Shown: positions 41,223 through 50,251 of the stretch, piece by piece
Numbering within the stretch: the first letter of the stretch is position 1
Layout of the letters: each line of letters begins with the position of its first letter
Source of the DNA: Thiodiazotropha sp040506275
GTDB lineage: Bacteria; Pseudomonadota; Gammaproteobacteria; Chromatiales; Chromatiaceae
Direction of reading: 5' to 3'
DNA: 64,000 nt
NCBI GenBank assembly: GCA_040506275.1
Contig: JBEVXD010000004.1
Coordinates: 124,001 to 188,000 of the forward strand
Program-made: the position numbers and the translations under genes
The notes under the pieces: model-generated
The model's database searches: none
Told to the model about the DNA's origin: nothing
The model's input: only the letters and a program-made list of their open reading frames with translations

Positions 41223-43325
41223 TCAAACACGCCCATAGTCAACACGATCCCCTAACCATCTTTTGACCAGGCATGAAGCACCGGAAGGATCAAGTTTCAA
41301 CATCATTTCTGCCGCCTCACGTACATCGTCCAGAATATCCTGATCCCTTATCAGGTCAGCGATACGCAACTGCATCTCTCCCGTCTGGCGGGTTCCAAGT
41401 ACCTCTCCAGGCCCCCGCATTTCCAGATCTTTCTGCGCAATCAGAAAACCATCGCCTGTTTCGCGTAGTATCGCCAAGCGCTCCTTTGCCTGGGCAGACA
41501 ATGGCGACTGGTACATCAGAACACAGTGGCTCTCTGCACTGCCGCGCCCCACCCTTCCACGTAACTGATGCAGCTGAGCCAAACCTAATCTCTCCGGATT
41601 CTCAATGATCATCAGGCTGGCATTGGGTACATCCACACCAACTTCAATCACTGTTGTCGCAACCAATAAGTCGAGCTCGCCCGACTTAAATGCCCCCATC
41701 ACCCGCTCTTTTTCATCCTGTTTGATTCGTCCATGCACCAATCCAACATTGAGATCAGGCAAAGCCTCAGACAATATCTTCTCTGTCTCTTCTGCCGCCT
41801 GACACTGCAGCACCTCAGACTCCTCGATCAAAGTACAGACCCAATAGGCCTGACGACCTTCCGCACAAGCGGCCTGCACACGGGCAACCACTTCATCACG
41901 ACGACCACTTGAAATCACTGCAGTAGCCACCGGTTTGCGGCCAGGGGGCAAACCGTCGATTACTGAAAGATCGAGATCTGCATAGGCTGTCATCGCCAGA
42001 GTACGCGGGATAGGGGTTGCAGTCATAATCAGCTGATGTGGTATATGGTTCTGACGCTGACCCTTTTCGCGCAGCGCAAGTCGTTGGTGAACCCCAAATC
42101 GATGTTGTTCATCAATCACTATCAATCCAAGATCACTGAATGTCACATCATCCTGAAACAGGGCTTGAGTTCCGACAACCAACTTTACCTGGCCTGTGGC
42201 TATGTGTTGTAAAACCGCCTCTCTGGAACGCCCTTTGAGTCGTCCGGTTAGCCAGGCTATCTCTACCCCCAGGGGTTGCAGCCACTGACTGAAATTACGC
42301 AAATGCTGCTCTGCAAGCAGTTCTGTAGGGGCCATTAGTGCAACTTGACCACCCGCCCCAATGACTTGGAGTGCTGCCAGCGCACTGACCACTGTTTTGC
42401 CTGATCCAACATCGCCCTGCACCAGACGCTGCATCGGTTTCGCAGAGGAGAGATCCTGTTCAATTTCACCGACAACTTTAACCTGAGCCTCAGTCAGTCT
42501 GAAGGGCAATGCCTTTATTAACTCCTTCTGAAGAGGGTTCTCAATAGGATAGGCAGTAGTTTGAATGCGTTGGTGCCGGGCTCGAACAGTTAACAGACTG
42601 ATCTGATGAGCCAACAGCTCCTCAAATGCGAGCCGTTGCTGGGCCGGGTGTTGACCGGACAATAACAGTTGCAGATCCACATCCGGAGGTGGTCGATGCA
42701 GAAAGCAGACCGCTTGAACAAGATTAGATAACTGAAAACGACCCAGCAGGGTGTCTGGTAGTAGTTCAGGTAAGGAAGCGGGCTGTAGCTCTACAATATC
42801 GAGTAACTGTTGCATCAACCCTCTCAAGGTCAACTGATGCACGCCTTCGGTTGTCGGATAGACAGATGTCAATGCTTCATCGACAGCCATGGGTTCATCC
42901 GCATTGACTCTCTGATACTCAGGATGAACCATCTCCAGGCTGTTCGGTCCATTACGAACTTCACCAAAACAGCGTAAACGTACTCCCCGGGCCAAGGCCT
43001 GACGTTGTGCATTACTGAAGTAGAAAAAACGTAAAAACAGACTCCCTGTACCATCAGACAGATGCACCATCAACGAACGGCGTCTTCCAAACTTGATCTC
43101 TGACAGATCCACCTCGCCTTCGATAACAACCTGATCCCCCCGACGCAAGGCCCCAATAGGGCGTACCCGGGTACGATCCTGATAACGCAAAGGAAGATGA
43201 AACAGAAGATCCTGAAGTGAACTGATCCCCAGTTTGGCGAGTTTTTCGGCATTCCTTGCCCCGACCCCTTTCAACAACGTGACAGGCTGGTCGGCTAGAC
43301 TTTTAATCGAAGTATCCTTGGTCAA
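41223..43325 (-). CDS. recG: ATP-dependent DNA helicase RecG
   Basis: Branch-migrating helicase that remodels stalled forks and recombination intermediates. The 700 residues have an N-terminal wedge/OB domain, with VTLLKGVGARNAEKLAKLGI at the start. The helicase motifs are GDVGSGKT (Walker A), DEQHRFG (motif II), MTATPIPRTL (motif III) and QLRGRVGRG (motif VI). The start appears to be TTG at 43325 with GAG about seven bases upstream; no ATG precedes the conserved N-terminus. It faces the yjbQ-family gene. Confidence 0.97.
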   Translation of the reverse strand: MTKDTSIKSLADQPVTLLKGVGARNAEKLAKLGISSLQDLLFHLPLRYQDRTRVRPIGALRRGDQVVIEGEVDLSEIKFGRRRSLMVHLSDGTGSLFLRFFYFSNAQRQALARGVRLRCFGEVRNGPNSLEMVHPEYQRVNADEPMAVDEALTSVYPTTEGVHQLTLRGLMQQLLDIVELQPASLPELLPDTLLGRFQLSNLVQAVCFLHRPPPDVDLQLLLSGQHPAQQRLAFEELLAHQISLLTVRARHQRIQTTAYPIENPLQKELIKALPFRLTEAQVKVVGEIEQDLSSAKPMQRLVQGDVGSGKTVVSALAALQVIGAGGQVALMAPTELLAEQHLRNFSQWLQPLGVEIAWLTGRLKGRSREAVLQHIATGQVKLVVGTQALFQDDVTFSDLGLIVIDEQHRFGVHQRLALREKGQRQNHIPHQLIMTATPIPRTLAMTAYADLDLSVIDGLPPGRKPVATAVISSGRRDEVVARVQAACAEGRQAYWVCTLIEESEVLQCQAAEETEKILSEALPDLNVGLVHGRIKQDEKERVMGAFKSGELDLLVATTVIEVGVDVPNASLMIIENPERLGLAQLHQLRGRVGRGSAESHCVLMYQSPLSAQAKERLAILRETGDGFLIAQKDLEMRGPGEVLGTRQTGEMQLRIADLIRDQDILDDVREAAEMMLKLDPSGASCLVKRWLGDRVDYGRV

Positions 43326-43408
43326 TGTGGTCTCGTTTTCACGCTTTTTAGATGTAAACTACCCTTCTTAACGATTAGCATGCCAGAACAACCGGGAGTA
43401 AAGCAAAA

Positions 43409-43828
43409 ATGGTGGTACAGGAAACACTGAGTATTCAAACACAGGGCAGGAGGACATATGACATCACCCACCAGGTGTCAGAATCAGTCACCCAATCGGG
43501 TATCAGAACCGGTATCTGCCAACTCTTTATACAGCACACCAGTGCATCATTGATCCTGTGTGAAAATGCCGACCCCGATGTCCGTTCCGATCTGGAGAGA
43601 TTCATGACCAGACTGGTGCCTGATGGCGATTCGATCTTCAATCATACCCAGGAAGGCGCTGATGATATGCCTGCCCATATCCGTTCAATTCTGACTCATC
43701 TGGATCTCAGCATACCAATCAGCAATGGACATATTGCTCTCGGTACCTGGCAAGGTATCTACCTTTGGGAACATCGAACCCATCCTCACATGCGCAGAGT
43801 GATAGTGACCTTAATTGGAGAGACCTAA
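43409..43828 (+). CDS. YjbQ/UPF0047 family protein
   Basis: Cytoplasmic protein of 139 residues in the YjbQ family, some members of which have weak thiamine-phosphate synthase activity. Characteristic segments include LFIQHTSASLILCENADPDVR, AHIRSILTH and a GTWQGIYLWEHR end, with conserved histidines likely to bind metal. It stands alone on the plus strand, divergent from recG and convergent with the following hypothetical gene. GGAG lies about twelve bases before the ATG. Confidence 0.93.
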   Translation: MVVQETLSIQTQGRRTYDITHQVSESVTQSGIRTGICQLFIQHTSASLILCENADPDVRSDLERFMTRLVPDGDSIFNHTQEGADDMPAHIRSILTHLDLSIPISNGHIALGTWQGIYLWEHRTHPHMRRVIVTLIGET

Positions 43829-43889
43829 TGTGCCAAGCAGGAGCCTGTTGTTGACCTAATTATCTGTCATAGGTCTATCAGCCCTGTTT

Positions 43890-44648
43890 TTATTTCTCCA
43901 ACTTAACGCGACCACCAAACAACCTGCCAACCAGGTTACTCTTCGATTTTCGCATCCACTCCTCCCTTTCACTTAACAACATCTTTGAGAGGTTGACCAA
44001 GGCTTGCAGAGATTTGGTCGCTGCTATCTGCATCCTTATTTCAGTCTGCTCAGTGGCACTGTTCCAGGGCCCGCCATTATGCTTGCGAATGAATTTGACG
44101 ACATGTTGATGCAGGGAGTTGCGTAATTCCGCAACTAAATCCTCTTCTGCTTTTTTCGGGTCTCTACCCACTAACCCCTGGACATATTTCTTGGCTTGCT
44201 TCGGGGTGACCAATTTTAGTGTCACACAATCATTGACGAGTAGATGTTCCATTTCGGCGCGCCTGTCTTTGAGACGTTCGGGCATCGACTTGGCCTCAGG
44301 TACATAGCCTGTTGCTTTCTTGTGATGACGTTCAGGTTTACTCTGTTTCTGCTGATCTTCCTCGTCATCTTTATTTTGACCATCAGGTACTGAAGCTGCT
44401 TCTTCTGCAGCCGGGGCAGTGTCATTGAGCTGGTCTATTTCCCTTTCAAGCCAAGCCGCTTGCTCGTTCAGGACAGTATGAAAATCTGTGATGGAGCTGT
44501 CATCCGATAACTTTGCCATCGTTGCTTCTTCGAGAATCTGAACATAGTAAGCAATTATGCTGGGATCGGTAACACCTCGGGACTGACAGATAACAAATGC
44601 CCGCCCCTTGATATTAACCTGCATCATCTGCTGAAGTTGGTTGCTCAT
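43890..44648 (-). CDS. Hypothetical helical, charged protein
   Basis: I do not recognise this 252-residue protein. The ATG at 44648 has GGAG four bases upstream, better than a longer frame to 44744 that overlaps ridA. Residues 1-75 look helical (VNIKGRAFVICQSRGVTDPSI). A strongly charged, probably disordered segment follows near 85-120 (DDEEDQQKQ with PERHHKK). The C-terminal half is again helical, with AEMEHLLVNDCVTLKLVTPKQA and a basic tail. There is no signal peptide or membrane helix, so it is cytoplasmic. It lies 52 bases downstream of ridA on the same strand. Confidence 0.75.
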   Translation of the reverse strand: MSNQLQQMMQVNIKGRAFVICQSRGVTDPSIIAYYVQILEEATMAKLSDDSSITDFHTVLNEQAAWLEREIDQLNDTAPAAEEAASVPDGQNKDDEEDQQKQSKPERHHKKATGYVPEAKSMPERLKDRRAEMEHLLVNDCVTLKLVTPKQAKKYVQGLVGRDPKKAEEDLVAELRNSLHQHVVKFIRKHNGGPWNSATEQTEIRMQIAATKSLQALVNLSKMLLSEREEWMRKSKSNLVGRLFGGRVKLEK

Positions 44649-44700
44649 CACGCTCCGGTATCTGCTGATACCACAATGAGGGTTTTTTACAGCTAACCCA

Positions 44701-45087
44701 TTATGAATCGATTTCCATAACTGCATCCATTTCCACTTCCGCACCTTTGGGGAGTGCGGCTACTCCAATAGCTGCCCGTGCTGGATAGGGTTGTGAAAAG
44801 TAATCCGCCATCACTTCATTAACAACGGGAAAATGGACCAGGTCAGTAAGAAAAACATTCAGCTTAACGACATCTGAAAGGTTTCCACCAGCCGCTCTCG
44901 CTACTGCATGAAGGTTGTCGAACACCCGCCTGATTTGCTGCTCTATATCACCCTCAACCATCTCCATGGTCTCTGGAACCAATGGAATTTGCCCCGATAA
45001 ATAGACAGTCTGACCAACTTTAACCGCCTGGGAGTAGGTTCCTATCGCCTGCGGAGCCTGGTCAGTTCGGATAATTTCGCGGCTCAT
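44701..45087 (-). CDS. ridA: RidA family enamine/imine deaminase
   Basis: Hydrolyses reactive 2-aminoacrylate and related imines, protecting PLP enzymes. The 128 residues show the family opening IIRTDQAPQAIGTYSQAV and the conserved arginine in PARAAIGVAALPKGAEVEMD, which holds the substrate carboxylate. The ATG at 45087 has AGGAA nine bases upstream; an extension to 45189 lacks family character. It lies downstream of spoT, as is common in gammaproteobacteria. Confidence 0.95.
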   Translation of the reverse strand: MSREIIRTDQAPQAIGTYSQAVKVGQTVYLSGQIPLVPETMEMVEGDIEQQIRRVFDNLHAVARAAGGNLSDVVKLNVFLTDLVHFPVVNEVMADYFSQPYPARAAIGVAALPKGAEVEMDAVMEIDS

Positions 45088-45257
45088 GATCAAATTCCTC
45101 TTGTTTTTATTGGATCTGTCATCTGATCTTATAGTATTTATCCAACTAAGAAACCTCTTGAGAAGGCATGGACCGATAACTGGTGACACTACACTAGTGT
45201 AGATTATTCTATTTACCCAGCACCTTAATAAGTAGGTTCAGATATCAACCGAACGTT

Positions 45258-47435
45258 CTATTTAACTCGATTGATACGCATCACTGATGGTAACGAACGT
45301 ACCTGGCGCATAATTCTTGCCAGATGACGACGACTTTTCACTGTAATGATGAATACCAAAGTTGATGAGAGACCATCTCGTTCTTCTGATCCAACATGTT
45401 CGATATTAGATTCCTGCTGAGAGATCACCGAAGCCACCGAAGCCAAAACCCCTCGTTGGTTACCGGACTCGACCCTGATCTTGGTCGCAAATTCACCTTT
45501 TACTTCCGTTTCCCATTCAGCCTCAATCCATTTATGACCATGTTTCTTGTAGTCCCCAAGATTGGGACAACCCTGACGATGAATAACGATCCCCTTACCC
45601 GGATTGAATACACCAACGACAGCATCACCTGGTATCGGCCAGCAACATTTGGCGAAGTTGACGACCATACCCTCGGTGCCTCGTATCGCCAATCCCCCTG
45701 CAGGTTGCTGTTCAGTCTCTTGTGGGCTGACTTCATTCACAGCAGGCGCCATCTCTTCTCCCGCCATACGTCGAGCGATCAACATTGGCATATGATTCCC
45801 CAATGCTATACCGGCAAGCAGCATTTCCAAGCTCTCCAGACGGAACTCCTCCAGTACTTTTTCCACCTGCTCCTGATCAATCTCATCCAACTTCAATGAG
45901 ATCAGGTTTAATTCTCTTTCAAGCAGTCGCTTACCCAAATTAACCGCTTCCTGATCCTGCAGATTCTTAAGGTAGGAGCGTATATTTGCCCTAGCCTTGC
46001 CGGTAACCACAAAATTAAGCCACGCAGGACTGGGGCCAGCAGTTTCAGAATTGATGATCTCCACAGTCTGGCCATTGTGCAGTCTGGTCCGTAGCGGGAC
46101 CAAGCGACGATCAACCCTTGCCGCAACGCAGGTATTGCCAACATCGGTATGTACGCTGTAAGCGAAATCTACAACCGTTGCACCTTTCGGAAGTACCATG
46201 ATGCGTCCTCTGGGAGTAAACACATAGACCTCATCAGGGAATAGATCGACTTTGACGTGTTCCAGAAACTCCATTGAGTCTCCAACGCCTTGCTGCATTT
46301 CCAGTAGGTTTTGCAGCCAGTCCGAAGCGCGGGATTTTACCCATTGTCCACTGGCCTCTCCCGTTTTATACATCCAATGCGCAGCAATGCCGGATTCAGC
46401 CAGCTTATCCATCTCTTCTGTGCGGACCTGGATTTCAATTGGGATGCCCTGAGGACCAAACAACACAGTATGTAATGATTGATAACCATTCGCTTTGGGT
46501 ATTGCGATATAGTCTTTGAATCTGCCTGGCATCGGCTTATAGAGATTGTGTACCACACCGAGCACCCGGTAACAGGTATCAACCCGATCGACCACGATGC
46601 GGAATGCAAATACATCGACCACCTCAGAAAAGCTGAGCTTCTTCTCTACCATCTTTAAATAGATACTGTAGAGATGCTTTTGGCGTCCATAGACCTCTCC
46701 CTGGAAATCCTCTTGCTCCAGTCGGGCTCCCAAAGCCTTCTCGACATTCTCCACCAACTCCCGATGATGTCCTCTGGCATCAGCCACCGCCCGTTTCAGA
46801 GCACGGTAACGCATAGGCCAGTAGGCGGCAAAACCCAGCTCTTCCAACTCGAGTCGCATGCTGTTGATGCCTAAACGATTGGCAATCGGGGCAAAGATAT
46901 CCAGCGTCTCCTTGGCGATTCGGCGAGACTTGTCCGGGCGCATTACCCCAAGTGTGCGCATATTGTGTAATCGATCTGCCAGCTTGATAAGGATCACACG
47001 GATGTCCTTTGTCATCGCCAACAACATCTTACGCAGACTTGCAGCCTGGGCCTCAGCCTGGGAATTGAAATCGATTTTTGAGAGTTTGCTTACCCCATCT
47101 ACCAGTTCGGCAATCTCTGAATCAAAAGTATCAGCCAACTGCTCCTTGGCAGTTGGCGTATCCTCAATCACATCATGCAGAATGGCAGCCATCAGGCATT
47201 TGTAGTCCATTCGCATGGTTGCCAGGATGCGAGCCACCGCGACAGGGTGATATATATAGGGTTCGCCAGTCTTTCGATGCTGCCCAACATGGGCTTCCGC
47301 CCCAAACAGGTAGGCACGATAGACTTCGCGTATATGATCCGAAGAGAGATACTCTTCCAAGTAGGCGCACAGATCACTGATCAGGAAACGGGGTGTATCC
47401 TGGTCATTCTCTATTAGGCCTAAAGGGTTGCTCAT
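45258..47435 (-). CDS. spoT: Bifunctional (p)ppGpp synthetase/hydrolase SpoT
   Basis: Controls the alarmone ppGpp. The 725 residues have the HD hydrolase domain with HDVIEDT at 87-93, the synthetase region GRFKDYIAIPKANGYQSLHT, the TGS domain (VYVFTPRGRIMVLPKGATVVDFAY) and a C-terminal ACT domain. The intact hydrolase motif identifies SpoT rather than RelA. GGAG seven bases before the ATG supports the start. It follows rpoZ and precedes ridA on the minus strand. A hairpin without a T-run lies between rpoZ and spoT. Confidence 0.97.
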   Translation of the reverse strand: MSNPLGLIENDQDTPRFLISDLCAYLEEYLSSDHIREVYRAYLFGAEAHVGQHRKTGEPYIYHPVAVARILATMRMDYKCLMAAILHDVIEDTPTAKEQLADTFDSEIAELVDGVSKLSKIDFNSQAEAQAASLRKMLLAMTKDIRVILIKLADRLHNMRTLGVMRPDKSRRIAKETLDIFAPIANRLGINSMRLELEELGFAAYWPMRYRALKRAVADARGHHRELVENVEKALGARLEQEDFQGEVYGRQKHLYSIYLKMVEKKLSFSEVVDVFAFRIVVDRVDTCYRVLGVVHNLYKPMPGRFKDYIAIPKANGYQSLHTVLFGPQGIPIEIQVRTEEMDKLAESGIAAHWMYKTGEASGQWVKSRASDWLQNLLEMQQGVGDSMEFLEHVKVDLFPDEVYVFTPRGRIMVLPKGATVVDFAYSVHTDVGNTCVAARVDRRLVPLRTRLHNGQTVEIINSETAGPSPAWLNFVVTGKARANIRSYLKNLQDQEAVNLGKRLLERELNLISLKLDEIDQEQVEKVLEEFRLESLEMLLAGIALGNHMPMLIARRMAGEEMAPAVNEVSPQETEQQPAGGLAIRGTEGMVVNFAKCCWPIPGDAVVGVFNPGKGIVIHRQGCPNLGDYKKHGHKWIEAEWETEVKGEFATKIRVESGNQRGVLASVASVISQQESNIEHVGSEERDGLSSTLVFIITVKSRRHLARIMRQVRSLPSVMRINRVK

Positions 47436-47519
47436 TCGGGCACTCCGTGATCGCTGTTATAGCGATTCTGTGCCGATTCAGCCTTTGGTTGCAAGTCGAT
47501 ATGCAGGAATTTTTTTTTG

Positions 47520-47538
47520 CGCGGTCATTTTGACCGCG
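47520..47538. other. Hairpin between rpoZ and spoT
   Basis: CGCGGTCA and TGACCGCG form a perfect 8-bp stem around three bases. On the minus strand the sequence after the stem is A-rich rather than T-rich, so it is not a standard terminator. It could be an RNA processing or stability element between the two genes. Confidence 0.5.
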
Positions 47539-47553
47539 AACGGAGGGATCTGG

Positions 47554-47826
47554 TTATTGATTTGGCCCTAGCGGGGTGATATCCACATCCATGACTGCCT
47601 CATCCAAAACTGCATTATCGTTAGCAATCTGCGCATCCACATCCTTATGGTTAATCAAGCCATCAGCAATTTCACGCAATGCCATAACCGTAGGCTTGTC
47701 ATTTTCCCAAGGCAGCAGCGGCTCAACACCATTCACTAGTTGGCGGGCCCGTTTCGTGGCAAGCAATACCAAATCAAAACGGTTTTCAACATATCCCATA
47801 CAATCTTCAACTGTCACGCGTGCCAT
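47554..47826 (-). CDS. rpoZ: RNA polymerase omega subunit
   Basis: Small RNA polymerase subunit that aids assembly and forms part of one ppGpp site. The 90 residues begin MARVTVEDCMGYVENRFDLV and contain the conserved ATKRARQLVNG. It is upstream of spoT, as usual. In E. coli gmk precedes rpoZ; here the upstream neighbour is an AraC-family gene, so gmk has moved. Confidence 0.97.
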   Translation of the reverse strand: MARVTVEDCMGYVENRFDLVLLATKRARQLVNGVEPLLPWENDKPTVMALREIADGLINHKDVDAQIANDNAVLDEAVMDVDITPLGPNQ

Positions 47827-47949
47827 GATTTATCCCCAAAGGAATTGATACTTGAATGGCCTACAGGGCCGGGAAAAGAGAGTGATGATAAACCATGTTT
47901 ACATCAAAGCCAATTTCATGGGATCAAAACACCATTAAAATAGGACCGC

Positions 47950-48744
47950 TCAGTTAAAAAATCTCGCAGGAGGAACTCCCAGGTTTTGACGAAACATGGC
48001 GATAAAAGCACTGGGGCTGGCATATCCAAGCTCGTAAGAGACCTCTGTAACTGAAGCACCGTTACCGAGTCTGCCAATCGACTCCAAGAGCCGCAGACGC
48101 CGCCTCCAGGCACCGAAACTCATCCCCAAATGACGCAAAAAGAGTCTCCCAAGGGTGCGCTCACTTGCACCTGTCAGTCTTGACCACTCTGCCAGAGTCC
48201 TGGCATCTGCTGGATTCTGAAGCATTGCATCAGTCACCTTTGATATCCTTGGCTCATTGGAAAAAGGCAGATGGAAATGAAACTGTTCGATTTTTTTCAG
48301 CTGATCAATGATCACCAACATTAGTCGGGCTTCGGCAGTACTGGGAAGATAATCATTACCTATCGCTGTCGCCTCAACTATTAAAGCCTGCAACAGTGGC
48401 GACACCCTCAACACAGAACACTGATCAGGTAGATCTGTCGTATGGCTGGGATCGATATAGATGGACCGCAGGGAGACTGCTTGTGCCATTTCAACCTCGT
48501 GCATCACCCCACCGGGAATCCATACCGCTTGTGATGGCGGCACGAGCCAGGCTCCTTCGTCAGTGGTTGCTTTCATCGTACCGCGAATGGCAAACAGTAG
48601 CTGCCCCCGAAGATGAGCGTGCTTGGATACCTGCTCAGATGCTTTCCGCTCACCGGAGATGGATAACACTGGTCGTTTGGGATCGACGACAAATCCCACG
48701 TGATCAAGAGGGTCTACTGTCAGTTTTTCACTATTCATTGTCAT
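47950..48744 (-). CDS. AraC-family transcriptional regulator
   Basis: Protein of 264 residues. An N-terminal cupin-like sensing domain (SKHAHLRGQLLFAIRGTMKA and VPPSQAVWIPGGVMHEVEMA) precedes a C-terminal double helix-turn-helix with LAEWSRLTGASERTLGRLF and VTEVSYELGYASPSAFIAMF. The start ATG 48744 is preferred because frames beyond it run into the divergent gene; ATG 48738 is also possible. It faces the MFS transporter gene across 44 bases, which strongly suggests that it controls that gene. The ligand is unknown. Confidence 0.92.
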   Translation of the reverse strand: MTMNSEKLTVDPLDHVGFVVDPKRPVLSISGERKASEQVSKHAHLRGQLLFAIRGTMKATTDEGAWLVPPSQAVWIPGGVMHEVEMAQAVSLRSIYIDPSHTTDLPDQCSVLRVSPLLQALIVEATAIGNDYLPSTAEARLMLVIIDQLKKIEQFHFHLPFSNEPRISKVTDAMLQNPADARTLAEWSRLTGASERTLGRLFLRHLGMSFGAWRRRLRLLESIGRLGNGASVTEVSYELGYASPSAFIAMFRQNLGVPPARFFN

Positions 48745-48788
48745 ATTATAGCTATTACGCCAAATAGAAACGGTAGCATAATGGTTCC

Positions 48789-49985
48789 ATGCTAAACACA
48801 CTGACCAAAATTCAACGTCGCCCCGAAACCCTGCTGCTTCTGATGGCAATAGCAGTGCCTCTCAGTTTTGCCGCCTGGCAGACTCTTTTGAACAATTTCG
48901 CGATTGAACGGGCGGCTTTTACCGGGCGGGAGATGGGTATACTTCAGAGTATTCGTGAAATACCAGGCTTTCTCGCTTTTGGTGTGGTTTTTCTGCTGCT
49001 GTTGGTACGTGAGCAAAAACTGGCCTATATCTCACTGGCTCTGCTCGGATTAGGCACCGCACTGACCGGCTTCTTCCCTTCCGTGTTAGGGCTCTATATC
49101 ACCACAGTCATCATGTCAGTGGGCTTCCACTATTACGAAACACTCCAGACCTCCCTTGCTCTGCAGTGGACTGACACATCAAATTCTGCCGAAATCCTTG
49201 GTCGATTGATCGCTGCAGGTTCATTCGCATCGATAATAACCTTTGGACTTATCTGGATCGGGGACAATCTACTGCAACTCGATTATCAGTGGATCTATCT
49301 GGTCATGGGCAGCCTGACTCTGATAATTGCTTTGGGAGCCTGGTTCAGCTTCCCTCTGTTCCCGCAAAAAACAGAGCAGCATAAACATATGGTACTGCGT
49401 AAACGATATTGGCTGTTCTATCTGTTGACCTTCATGTCAGGGGCCCGCCGCCAAATCTTTGTGGTATTTGCAGGATTTTTAATGGTGGAGAAGTTCGGAT
49501 ATAGCGTCTCCCAAATTGCCATGCTGTTTCTGATCAATGCTACTATTAATGTTTTTCTTGCCCCTCGTATCGGCCGAATGATCGGCAGAATTGGCGAACG
49601 CCGGGCTCTGCTCATCGAGTACGCCGGATTAATATTAGTATTTTGCGGCTATGCCCTGGTCGAAAATGTCTTCGTGGCCGGTGCCCTCTATATTGTCGAC
49701 CATCTCTTCTTTGCCATGGCAATTGCCCTGAAAACCTACTTTCAGAAAATAGCCGCCAAAGAAGATATCGCCTCGACAGCCGGAGTCAGCTTCTCTATCA
49801 ACCATATCGCCGCAGTTATCATTCCAGCAATATTCGGTCTGATCTGGCTCAGTTCACCCGCACTGGTGTTCTACGCAGGTGCGGCTATGGCAGCTATCTC
49901 TTTTACCCTCTCCCTCCTGGTTCCTGAAACACCCACACAAGGCAGAGAGAGTCGCCTTGCCTATTCAACAGTCAACGGGAACTGA
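48789..49985 (+). CDS. Major facilitator superfamily transporter
   Basis: Inner-membrane transporter of 398 residues with about twelve hydrophobic helices. The central cytoplasmic loop lies near 195-210 (FPQKTEQHKHMVLRKRYW). A basic loop in the second half, APRIGRMIGRIGERRALLIE, matches the MFS loop motif GRxxxRxGRR. Substrate is unknown. The gene is divergent from the AraC regulator, with both promoters packed in 44 bases, a typical arrangement for inducible efflux or uptake. About 265 bases without a clear feature follow. Confidence 0.9.
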   Translation: MLNTLTKIQRRPETLLLLMAIAVPLSFAAWQTLLNNFAIERAAFTGREMGILQSIREIPGFLAFGVVFLLLLVREQKLAYISLALLGLGTALTGFFPSVLGLYITTVIMSVGFHYYETLQTSLALQWTDTSNSAEILGRLIAAGSFASIITFGLIWIGDNLLQLDYQWIYLVMGSLTLIIALGAWFSFPLFPQKTEQHKHMVLRKRYWLFYLLTFMSGARRQIFVVFAGFLMVEKFGYSVSQIAMLFLINATINVFLAPRIGRMIGRIGERRALLIEYAGLILVFCGYALVENVFVAGALYIVDHLFFAMAIALKTYFQKIAAKEDIASTAGVSFSINHIAAVIIPAIFGLIWLSSPALVFYAGAAMAAISFTLSLLVPETPTQGRESRLAYSTVNGN

Positions 49986-50251
49986 CGAGTACCCTCCCCG
50001 ACTTCCCAGAAAATCCAGTGAAAGAGATATCTTTGGACCAATAATCCAAGGGAGATAGTGCATTTTTACCGAATTTCGAATACCCTCACCGAACTTTGTA
50101 TCTATCTGCAACCTGACACTTCAGGAATAACACACAGACCGGAGTTTAGGTCGTGCCATTAGAAGCTATGCCTGTGTTGCCGGATAAAAACAGACTGGGC
50201 TTATAGATTCCATATTATCAATCCGGAATCATGCCCCGAATTTGAAGTCAG

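Noticed and set aside
47520..47538. Hairpin between rpoZ and spoT as a terminator
   Set aside because: On the transcribed (minus) strand the stem is followed by A residues, not T; the genes are likely co-transcribed.
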